This document shows positions 6,134-12,937 of a DNA stretch of 14,858 nucleotides, one piece after another. Position numbers and translations under genes: made by a program. A model generated the notes under the pieces. It was not told the origin of the DNA. It worked only from the letters and a program-made list of their open reading frames with translations, and did no database searches. The stretch spans positions 1-14,858 of the forward strand of contig DSAU01000511.1 in the NCBI GenBank assembly GCA_011046315.1, written 5' to 3'. This DNA comes from a bacterium (GTDB lineage Bacteria; Zhuqueibacterota; Zhuqueibacteria; Thermofontimicrobiales; Thermofontimicrobiaceae). Each line of letters opens with the position of its first letter. Within the stretch, counting starts at the first letter, position 1.

Positions 6134-7639
6134 ATGAAGAGAAAAGAGACTTACATAGTCATTATTTTTTTGTGTTTTTTTGGGAATGTCCACAGCGCCG
6201 CAGGACAAACCATTACCGTTGTTCACGCCGATGGTTCAGTCAGAGCCGGTTTAAAAACAACCAGCTCACTGCACAATTTGCGATATCTTTCCATCCAGGA
6301 ATTTACCAGCTTGTTTAATACCCCAGCTCATTACGATCAACAGCAACGGAAATATTTCTTTCATCTAAATAATAAAAAAATTCGCCTTTCACCTTTTAAC
6401 CCATTTATTTCAATTGAAAAAAAGATTTATCAGCTTCCGGCTGAAACCGTGTTGATCAGCGACGAGCTCTATGTTCCGGCGATTTTTTTCCTGGAGATTA
6501 TTTCTTCCGAGTTTAGCGATCATATTGTTTATGATCGGCTCAGCGACAACTTACTGGTACTCTCGCCAATTTACGGAAACACTCCAAACATACAGCGCGT
6601 TGAGATCGAAGAAAAAACCAACGGTACCTTGATCAAAATTTTCACCATAAAAGATTTTGATGAATCCAATTTGAGTTTGCGGGCGCGCCACCACTGGCTA
6701 TATCTGGATGTTTACGGCGGTAAAGTCGATTCGGCAAAAACCTATGCTGAATATCCAGCCGGAATGGTGGCGCGGGTCGTTACCAGTCAGCTTTCCAATG
6801 AATTGGCGCAAATCGGCTTTCGAGTCCGCGATGAAATTATTGAAAAACAAGTTTATTTGCAGTCACCGAGATTGATTTTCCTTACTGTAAAAACACAGAA
6901 AGATTTATCCCAGGAAATCAGAGTCAACATCGAAAACGAAAAGAAGAAATGGTTAATCGACCTGATCGTTATTGATCCGGGGCACGGCGGCAAAGATCCC
7001 GGAACCATCGGAGTAAGCGGAGTTTATGAAAAAAATATAGTATTGCCCATTTCTAAATATTTAAAAGAATATTTAGAAACTGAACTGAAAATCAATGTGT
7101 TGATGACACGCGAGACAGATAAATTTATCCCACTTCAAAAGAGGACTGAGTTTGCCAATCGACACGGCGCTAAATTGTTTCTCAGCATCCACGCCAACCA
7201 TAACCATAACCGAAGGCTGAGAGGGGTAAGCGCTTATTTTCTCGGTTTAGACATGACCGATGAGGCGCGTGAAGTCGCCCGACTTGAAAACTCGGTGATC
7301 AAATATGAAGAGAAAAGCAAATATTCAGAAATGTCATGGGAGCAGTACATCCTATCAGCAGGCGCACAATCGCTTTACAACAAAGAGAGTGAAGACCTGG
7401 CAGGAATGATTCAGGAAAACATCATTCAACAATGCAAATTGCAAGATCGGCGTGTGCGCCAGGCAAATTTTTATGTGCTCTGGGGTGCGTCTATGCCGGC
7501 AGTGCTTGTGGAAACAGCGTTTATTTCAAATCCACAGGATGAAAGACTATTAAAAGATCGATCCTTCCAGAAAAAAATTGCTTACAGCATTTTTCTCAGT
7601 ATTAAACAGTTTAAAGAAAAATACGAATCTGCTTTTTGA
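6134..7639 (+). CDS. N-acetylmuramoyl-L-alanine amidase (Amidase_3, AmiC-type)
   Basis: This enzyme cleaves the bond between N-acetylmuramic acid and L-alanine in peptidoglycan, usually for cell separation or wall turnover. The 501-aa product has a signal peptide (hydrophobic 8-23, cleavage near AAGQ). A copper-amine-oxidase-N-like or stalk domain spans about 26-145, and an AMIN-like beta domain about 153-255. The zinc-dependent Amidase_3 domain spans about 275-497. Zinc ligands are His284 (IDPGHGGKDPG), Glu299 (YEKNIVL) and His353 (SIHANHN). The catalytic Glu460 lies in VLVETAFISNP. An insertion around 370-410 sits where a regulatory helix occludes the active site in AmiB/AmiC-type enzymes, suggesting activator control. 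The ATG at 6134 follows the rhomboid stop by 12 bp with little Shine-Dalgarno sequence, so translation may depend on the upstream gene. It converges on the response-regulator gene. Confidence 0.94.
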   Translation: MKRKETYIVIIFLCFFGNVHSAAGQTITVVHADGSVRAGLKTTSSLHNLRYLSIQEFTSLFNTPAHYDQQQRKYFFHLNNKKIRLSPFNPFISIEKKIYQLPAETVLISDELYVPAIFFLEIISSEFSDHIVYDRLSDNLLVLSPIYGNTPNIQRVEIEEKTNGTLIKIFTIKDFDESNLSLRARHHWLYLDVYGGKVDSAKTYAEYPAGMVARVVTSQLSNELAQIGFRVRDEIIEKQVYLQSPRLIFLTVKTQKDLSQEIRVNIENEKKKWLIDLIVIDPGHGGKDPGTIGVSGVYEKNIVLPISKYLKEYLETELKINVLMTRETDKFIPLQKRTEFANRHGAKLFLSIHANHNHNRRLRGVSAYFLGLDMTDEAREVARLENSVIKYEEKSKYSEMSWEQYILSAGAQSLYNKESEDLAGMIQENIIQQCKLQDRRVRQANFYVLWGASMPAVLVETAFISNPQDERLLKDRSFQKKIAYSIFLSIKQFKEKYESAF

Positions 7640-7640
7640 A

Positions 7641-7672
7641 AAAATAAAGCCCCCGGCTTTAGCCAGGGGCTT
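7641..7672 (-). terminator. Intrinsic terminator of the response-regulator gene
   Basis: Arms AAGCCCC (7647-7653) and GGGGCTT (7666-7672) enclose an inner GGC/GCC stem around TTTA, with one C/A mismatch. On the minus strand the stem is followed by a T-rich run (TTTATTTTTT), so it ends the leftward gene. On the plus strand the stem is preceded by A-rich DNA and followed by GGAGGGAGG, so it lacks a U-tract for the amidase transcript. Confidence 0.8.
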
Positions 7673-7695
7673 CGGAGGGAGGAAAAAATGAGTCA

Positions 7696-8385
7696 TTATA
7701 AAAATCGATAACCTGTTCCGTGAATTGTTTCAATATATTGCGAGGGATATTTGTATTCACCCAATTTTTCTCTCAACCGCTTGATGTGGACATCAACCGT
7801 GCGATTGGTCACATAAACCTTCCTGCCCCAGACCTTCTCTAAAATTTCTTTCCGTGAAAATACACTCTCTCGTCGCGACGCCAACAAATAGAGCAGTTTG
7901 AATTGAATATAGGTCAAATCAATGGGTTTGCCAGATTTTTTTACCCGATGTTCATCCAGGTCGATCTCGATGTCCTTCACCCTAATCTTTTTGCTTTCAT
8001 GTCGATTCAACCGATCAATCACCGCCTTCATTCGAGCTATCAACGCTTTAGTGCTGAATGGCGTTATTACGTAATCATCAGCCCCCAATTGAATCGCCCG
8101 CACAACGTCACTCTCATCACTGCTGTTTGAAATGATGATCATTGTGGATTTGCGAGCATAAAAATCATCCTTCAAACTTTTGCACAACTCCCAAACTTGA
8201 CTATCAAATCCATCGCAATTGATTAAAATTGCTTTGGGTTTTTGATCCACTGCCGTATCTTTTACCAGATCTGCATCGGTCACCTCAATCACATGAAAAC
8301 CTTCTCTTTTAATCGAATCGGCTATGGAATCAGGGCTGCCACTTGACAAATCCGCCACTAAAATTTTTTCTTGTCCCTTTTCCAT
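7696..8385 (-). CDS. OmpR/PhoB-family regulator with degenerate (atypical) receiver domain
   Basis: The 229-aa product has a receiver-like domain (about 6-128) and a complete winged-helix DNA-binding domain (about 133-229). The latter shows LTYIQFKLLYLLASRRESVF, VWGRKVYVTNRTVDVHIKRL and the terminal IHGTGYRFL. The receiver keeps the overall pattern (KILVAD, IQLGADDYV, TPF) but not the chemistry. Aligning from Pro50 and Cys68, the phospho-acceptor position is Asn56 rather than Asp. The second acidic pocket residue is Leu13. The invariant Lys before the Pro-Phe pair is Thr108. The switch Thr/Ser is Ser86. It is therefore probably not controlled by phosphorylation, and no histidine kinase is adjacent. 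AAGGAAAG lies 5-7 nt before the ATG at 8385. A weak promoter, TTGTTT (8452-8447), 17 bp, CATACT (8429-8424), is possible. It faces a 1.2-kb gap that may hold its own targets. Confidence 0.9.
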   Translation of the reverse strand: MEKGQEKILVADLSSGSPDSIADSIKREGFHVIEVTDADLVKDTAVDQKPKAILINCDGFDSQVWELCKSLKDDFYARKSTMIIISNSSDESDVVRAIQLGADDYVITPFSTKALIARMKAVIDRLNRHESKKIRVKDIEIDLDEHRVKKSGKPIDLTYIQFKLLYLLASRRESVFSRKEILEKVWGRKVYVTNRTVDVHIKRLREKLGEYKYPSQYIETIHGTGYRFL

Positions 8386-8689
8386 TGTTCTTTCCTTAAT
8401 TTTAAATTTTATTATTTTAAAAAAGTATGATTTACCAAGGTGGATAAAACAAAATTACTATCTTTCCAAAATTGATAAAATGACATTTACTTAAAATCTG
8501 CTTCAATTCAGGCAAACATTATGCCATCGATGTAAACAAATGTAACAATTGTTAATTATTATTTATAAAATTTGAACAAGCGTATCCAATTAACAACTAA
8601 AGTTTAAGTTAATAAATTGTTAACTAACATTTACCATTAAATACTTGTTGAAATATTTTAATCGCAACTATGAATTGGGTGAAAATTGG

Positions 8690-8736
8690 GCAGCGCTAAA
8701 ATCGGGGCTTAGGGTCTGCGATCACTGCTGCTTTTT
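8690..8736 (+). ncRNA. Possible end of a small transcript: GC hairpins then T-run
   Basis: GCAGC (8690-8694) can pair with GCTGC (8727-8731), followed directly by TTTTT (8732-8736). Inside, CTAA (8696-8699) pairs with TTAG (8709-8712). A weak promoter, TTGTTA (8617-8622), 17 bp, AATACT (8640-8645), would start RNA near 8652 and give about 85 nt. The outer stem is only 5 bp with a long loop, so this is tentative. Confidence 0.25.
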
Positions 8737-9067
8737 ATCAAATTAGCACATTCGCTTAGCTCGTCCGTTAATTGTGGATTAATATATAAATCAAAAACTG
8801 ATCAATCGTTTAAAATATTGATTTTATGTTTGAAAAATCGCTTTTATGAAGACGTGTTTCAAATTTTACAATTGTATTTTAATGAGACACTATTGTTTTT
8901 CACGGATAATCATAATTAGTTGAAAATTGACCATCAAAGTGAATTAAAAACGTCCAGTTGTTAAAAAAAATTAATTGCATTCTCAAAAAGAAATGAACAT
9001 CAAAATAAAAATGCAATTTGAAATATTTAATCCCAATACTGCATTTAAATATGTAATGTTTGTAACA

Positions 9068-9163
9068 AACCTTTCAGAATTCATAACCATGATTTGAGGA
9101 GAGATTCACTTTAATCGTCTCCTCCATCATAAAATCATGCCGGTATTGGCATAGGGAAAGGTT
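9068..9163. other. Interrupted three-stem hairpin element
   Basis: Three collinear pairs of complementary segments nest around a CACTTT loop. The outer pair is AACCTTTC (9068-9075) with GAAAGGTT (9156-9163). The middle pair is CATGATTT (9088-9095) with AAATCATG (9132-9139). The inner pair is GAGGAGAGATT (9096-9106) with AATCGTCTCCTC (9113-9124), perfect apart from one bulged G. A competing pair also exists: CCAATAC (9033-9039) with GTATTGG (9143-9149). It may be a structured RNA, a decayed MITE-like element or a protein-binding site; no ORF or target duplication is visible. Confidence 0.5.
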
Positions 9164-9291
9164 CGGAATAGTTAACGCCTCATTGCCCAAAAAATTTTTT
9201 TAAGCTGTAATTTCAATCATTTGGAATCTCATTAAATTTTTATTATTGACACTTGACTCCCAGGCTATCGCTATCGACTCGATGCTGTCGG

Positions 9292-9429
9292 TTAAGAAGG
9301 GATCTCAAAAGCTTTAATGTGCATTTCCGGTGCGGCGTATTCTTTGATTGTAAATAATTTTGACAAGCCGCGGCCTTTGCCCTTGGCTTCAAACATTGCA
9401 CTGATTATTTGCGAAAAGAACGGAACAAA
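9292..9429 (-). pseudogene. Start-less open frame, possible gene remnant
   Basis: On the minus strand a 45-codon frame runs between stops (upstream TAA at 9432-9430, terminal TAA at 9294-9292). It has no plausible start codon or ribosome binding site. Its protein-like translation includes ISAMFEAKGKGRGLSKLF and TIKEYAAPEMHIKAFEIPS. The local composition is less AT-rich than the flanks and the codons resemble those of neighbouring genes. This suggests the preserved C-terminus of a lost gene. I do not recognise the family. Confidence 0.35.
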
Positions 9430-9534
9430 TTAATTGATAGATGGTATGAAATCATGTTTCAATTCACATCATGCGAATTGGTATTAGCGCTGCTTGTGGT
9501 TTGTAAAACTGCTGTGTGTTTTGCAGTAAAACTC

Positions 9535-9550
9535 TGAGAGAGCTCTCTCA
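9535..9550. promoter_or_regulatory. Perfect 16-bp palindrome, candidate operator
   Basis: TGAGAGAGCTCTCTCA is its own reverse complement and ends 45 bp before the start codon of the gene at 9596, in the expected promoter zone. It follows two GTAAAACT direct repeats (9503-9510, 9526-9533) and an ACTGC/GCAGT pair (9508-9512, 9523-9527). A dimeric repressor or activator site is the likeliest reading. Confidence 0.45.
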
Positions 9551-9595
9551 TTAATAAACAGTTTCTGAAATAAATTATAAGAGAAAGGGTAGTCT

Positions 9596-10621
9596 ATGAA
9601 AAGGGTACTGTTGTCAATTATACTTGTGTTGGCGCTGACGAATCTGTTGTTTGCTGGCGTCATCAAAAAAAGCAAGTCCACGGTTCGGTTTAAGGGCTTT
9701 GGCGCTTACACAACCCTTCAAACAGAAAAAATAACCACCGATAAAAAGCGAACCGACTCCAAAAATGATTTTAAAGGCGAGGGTATTGTCGGTGGTTTGG
9801 CAGCGAAAGTGTTTTTACGTTCCGGCGAAACCGGCGACATCATCGATTTGCCAGAGATGGTGACCTATCAATTGGATCACAAGAAAAAAGAGTATCGAAA
9901 GTCTGAACTCGAAAAATGGTCCGAAGATCTGCTGGGCGATAGCGACGAAGATGTGGATGATGCTAAAACAGAAGAGGACGAACGCGACAGCGATATTCGG
10001 ATTACCAAAAGCGAATTTAAAGTGGAGCGCAGCGGCGAGTCCAAAACCATCAACGGTTTTCCCTGTAAAAAATATGTTGTGACTTCGATAACCGAATGGG
10101 AAAATATGAAAACCGGCGACAAGGGTAACCAACGATTGCTCACCGATGTCTGGACCACAACATTATCCGGCGAGATTCAAGTAGCTCACGAACAAGAAAT
10201 GCAATTCTCACGTAATTATATGGAAAAAATCGGATTGGATGTGGACCTGCTTCAACAATCAATTTTGGGCAAAAACTGGTTTTCCATTTTCCGCGGACTG
10301 AATCCTGGACAGGAGTCGCCTCGTACCGATGAATCCCAAATTGCGGACGAAATCAAAAAGATCGAGGGCTATCCGGTAGTTGTTGATGGAAAATATTATG
10401 TACAAACCAGCGGCGATAAAGCCGAGCAAAAAGAGCAGCAGGACATCACCGATGTAAAAGATATGTTCGGACGGTTTGCCAAAAAGGCGGTCAAAAAAGA
10501 GAAAAAAGATGAGGATGAACCCAATTTCTCTTATTACACTGAATTGCTGGAAATGTCCACCACTTCTGTTGACGCCAATGAATTTCAACCGCCGGCAAAG
10601 TATAAATTTAAAAAGAATTAA
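9596..10621 (+). CDS. Secreted acidic protein of unknown function (DUF4412-like)
   Basis: The 341-aa product starts with a clear signal peptide (MKRVLLS, hydrophobic core to about 19, cleavage after LFA at residue 20). The mature protein is predominantly charged beta-type sequence. Segments such as DLPEMVTYQLDHKKKEYRK (82-102), then TINGFPCKKYVVTS (151-164) and LLTDVWTTT (181-189), resemble the DUF4412/GLPGLI style of periplasmic proteins. I base this on pattern only. Residues about 112-134 form an acidic tract rich in Asp and Glu, and 295-309 form a Lys-rich then acidic stretch. The only mature cysteine is in FPCKKY. AAAGGG lies about 6 nt before the ATG. A perfect 16-bp palindrome lies upstream, and a strong bidirectional terminator downstream. 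The function is not known to me. Confidence 0.75.
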   Translation: MKRVLLSIILVLALTNLLFAGVIKKSKSTVRFKGFGAYTTLQTEKITTDKKRTDSKNDFKGEGIVGGLAAKVFLRSGETGDIIDLPEMVTYQLDHKKKEYRKSELEKWSEDLLGDSDEDVDDAKTEEDERDSDIRITKSEFKVERSGESKTINGFPCKKYVVTSITEWENMKTGDKGNQRLLTDVWTTTLSGEIQVAHEQEMQFSRNYMEKIGLDVDLLQQSILGKNWFSIFRGLNPGQESPRTDESQIADEIKKIEGYPVVVDGKYYVQTSGDKAEQKEQQDITDVKDMFGRFAKKAVKKEKKDEDEPNFSYYTELLEMSTTSVDANEFQPPAKYKFKKN

Positions 10622-10664
10622 TTGACCGGCTAAAACACCTTTATTTTATTTTTGATTTGAGTAC

Positions 10665-10697
10665 AAAAAAAATCCCGCTTATTGCGGGATTTTTTTT
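10665..10697. terminator. Bidirectional intrinsic terminator
   Basis: Eight A then TCCCGC (10665-10678), loop TTATT, then GCGGGA and eight T (10684-10697) form a perfect 14-bp stem. With A and T runs on both sides it terminates both the rightward gene ending at 10621 and the leftward GH13 gene ending at 10772. Confidence 0.93.
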
Positions 10698-10771
10698 ATC
10701 TCCGTTGGTAGCTAAACCATCTGCTGAACCTTTGAAACAGTTGAATCGGTTGAATGATGGTTGTTTGGCTG

Positions 10772-12862
10772 CTATTTAATCAGCACCAATCCCGACGTCG
10801 GCTGAATCACAACCTCTCCGGACAGTCCGGTTCGCAGCGGCGATACTCCGGCTTTTTCTTCATCGACAATCAGGTCCCATTCGCCATGGGGCAGCTTGAA
10901 CCGGACTGCCCTTTTGGGATAGCCGTTCATCAGCACGACAACATCCTTTGTTGCATTTGCCTTTGCTTTATCGATCCAATAGCCGATGGCGAATTCATTT
11001 TTATTGGGAAGGAAATGCACAGCAGTGCGCGGCGCTTTGCGCAACACCGGAAAAGTTTTCCTCAGTTGGATCAGCCCCTGATAATAATCATACAGCTCCC
11101 GGTTGATTTCCCGATAGCGGTAATTGATCCAGTTGGTTTCATTGTCTTTTTCGTAACTGTTGTGGTCGATCTGTCCCACGTGCGGATCAGGCGCGTCGGT
11201 TTTGGCGATGACTTTGCTGCGAGCAAATTCTTGTCCCTGATGAATCATGACGGTGCCTTGTGATGTCAGCAGGAACAGCGCGCCCAGCTTGCTGAGCTTC
11301 ATCTGTGTTTCGGACAATCGAACATGTTTTTCCATGTCACGGATTCGCGTTTTTGCTTTGACTGCACCACTGCCAAGTCGCACAAAATCACCAAAGGTGT
11401 AATCGTCATGGGATTCGAGGTAATTAACGCTGTGTTCACTGCGGAGAAATTGTCCGCCATCTTTAACGGTGAAGCCGAGAATGTAGCGCTTCAAATTTTT
11501 CGGCTTATTTTCCCGCTCCCATTTTCCGAAAATAAAACCGGTGTTGTCGAATGGATTTTGTCCTTTCACTCCATTGCGAAATTTATCGTTCCAGGCAGAC
11601 CAACCGAGCCGCGAAAAATAATCCGGCGCATAACCATCACCCCACGGCTCCGCAATGATATAAACATTGGGATTTATTTTTTTGGCTTCGCGAATAATTT
11701 CCTCGCAAGTGGCTTCATCGAGCAAATACGCCAGATCAAAACGGAAACCATCGATGTGATATTCGGTCATCCAGTATTTGACGCTTTCCACTATCATCCG
11801 CCGCGCCATGGGCCGTTCCGACATGAAGTCATTACCGCAACCGCTTTTGCTTAAAAAATTTCCTTTCTTGTCCAACCGGAAATAATATTTTTTGTCGATG
11901 TATTTAAACGGATTCAAATCGTATTGTGAAACATGGTTGTACACCACATCCATAATCACCGCAATTCCGTGCCGATGCAAGGTCTTGACGACATCCTTGA
12001 ATTCGCGCACAGCCCTGCCATCGACGCCGCAATATTGATCCCGCGTCAAATTCCCATCAGATGCGTAATATGACTCCGGGGCAAAAAAGTAGGAGCTCAT
12101 GTAGCCCCAATGATTTCGTTGGTACGGATTCCAGGTATTGAGCACCGGCGCGGTTTTGTCGCGGTATGGAATTTCGATGTTGGCAAAGTCATGAACCGGC
12201 AACAGCTCCACCGCATTCACACCCAGCTCCAACAAATAAGCCAACCCACCGGTCTTGCCTTGCTCAATCATACCGGAATAGGTTCCGGGCCGGTCAACAC
12301 CCGCCGTCGGATGGACGGTCAAATCGCGAACATGCATCTCGTAAATGATCAAATCCTGAATCGGGGTTTCCATCCAACGGTCGCCTTCCCAATCATATTG
12401 ATCGTCAATGATTAGGCTTTTTCCTGAATGAAGATAATTGTTTTTGGTGACAACCGCCCTTGAATAGGGATCGGCGATGATTTTTGTCTCATCGTACATG
12501 TTAAATTTATCCCGTGGTCCGTTGAGACGATAACCGTAATATTTACCCGCAAGATGCTCTTTAAAAAAAATTTCCCAGACGCCATCCTGATCTCGCTGCA
12601 TGCCAAATTCCTGACCCTGTTGATCATCGTGTTTTTGAAAAATGACCAGCTTCACCCTTTCGGCGTTGGGTGTAAACACACGAAATACTGTCTGTCCATT
12701 TTCAAATGTCGCGCCCAGAGGTTTGTTTGAAAAGTATTGATTCAGTTCAGGAAACAAGTCAGGGTAACGGGTTTGGCCTGGTACAGAAGTAACAGTAAGC
12801 AAAAGAACAATAAATAGAATCATGAGACTGTGGTGCCAGGAAATTTTGATCATCATGTCCAT
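10772..12862 (-). CDS. Secreted GH13 debranching enzyme (pullulanase/isoamylase type)
   Basis: The 696-aa product cleaves alpha-1,6 branch points of glycogen, starch or pullulan by family inference. A signal peptide covers about 1-30 (hydrophobic 12-25, SVPGQ), so it acts outside the cytoplasm. A CBM48-like N-terminal domain spans about 48-150 (GATFENGQTVFRVFTPNAE). The GH13 barrel spans about 165-600: region I DVVYNH (305-310), nucleophile Asp376 in GFRFDLA, acid/base Glu405 in IIAEPWG, and Asp486 in ESHDD. A C-terminal beta domain follows. Motifs are mixed. SGCGNDFMSERP and YHIDGFRFD are pullulanase-like; NHWGYMSSYFFAPE (250-263) and AEPWGDG are nearer isoamylase/GlgX. The type I pullulanase YNWGYxP motif is not intact. 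GGAG 8 nt before the ATG at 12862 supports this start. It has a consensus promoter and a strong terminator and is monocistronic. Substrate preference remains uncertain. Confidence 0.9.
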   Translation of the reverse strand: MDMMIKISWHHSLMILFIVLLLTVTSVPGQTRYPDLFPELNQYFSNKPLGATFENGQTVFRVFTPNAERVKLVIFQKHDDQQGQEFGMQRDQDGVWEIFFKEHLAGKYYGYRLNGPRDKFNMYDETKIIADPYSRAVVTKNNYLHSGKSLIIDDQYDWEGDRWMETPIQDLIIYEMHVRDLTVHPTAGVDRPGTYSGMIEQGKTGGLAYLLELGVNAVELLPVHDFANIEIPYRDKTAPVLNTWNPYQRNHWGYMSSYFFAPESYYASDGNLTRDQYCGVDGRAVREFKDVVKTLHRHGIAVIMDVVYNHVSQYDLNPFKYIDKKYYFRLDKKGNFLSKSGCGNDFMSERPMARRMIVESVKYWMTEYHIDGFRFDLAYLLDEATCEEIIREAKKINPNVYIIAEPWGDGYAPDYFSRLGWSAWNDKFRNGVKGQNPFDNTGFIFGKWERENKPKNLKRYILGFTVKDGGQFLRSEHSVNYLESHDDYTFGDFVRLGSGAVKAKTRIRDMEKHVRLSETQMKLSKLGALFLLTSQGTVMIHQGQEFARSKVIAKTDAPDPHVGQIDHNSYEKDNETNWINYRYREINRELYDYYQGLIQLRKTFPVLRKAPRTAVHFLPNKNEFAIGYWIDKAKANATKDVVVLMNGYPKRAVRFKLPHGEWDLIVDEEKAGVSPLRTGLSGEVVIQPTSGLVLIK

Positions 12863-12908
12863 GAGAGCGGCTCCGGTTTTTAATTAATCTGTCAGAAATT
12901 TTTGCCTT

Positions 12909-12937
12909 AATATAATACCAATAGCGCTCTTTGTCAA
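12909..12937 (-). promoter_or_regulatory. Sigma-70 promoter of the GH13 gene
   Basis: On the minus strand a perfect TTGACA (12937-12932), a 17-bp spacer and TATATT (12914-12909) precede the gene. The start site is predicted near 12902, giving a leader of about 40 nt that includes CCGGAG before the ATG. Confidence 0.88.

Larger units (their letters stand above)
8386..9595. other. 1.2-kb AT-rich region without an intact gene
   Basis: This is the longest non-coding stretch here, lying between two divergent genes. It is very AT-rich, with dense stops in all frames. From left to right it contains: a cluster of ATTGTTAAYTA-like motifs (8548-8626); a possible small terminated transcript (about 8650-8736) in a local GC-richer island; a three-stem hairpin element (9068-9163); a decayed leftward reading frame (9292-9429); and four inverted repeats (9447-9550) before the next gene. 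No tRNA, rRNA, transposase or CRISPR repeats were seen. It could be a regulatory region, a site of past gene loss, or both. Confidence 0.6.

Noticed and set aside
10754..11854. Long plus-strand open frames opposite the GH13 gene (169 and 176 codons)
   Set aside because: They lie entirely antisense to a well-supported GH13 gene with intact catalytic motifs, and show no ribosome binding site or recognisable domain.
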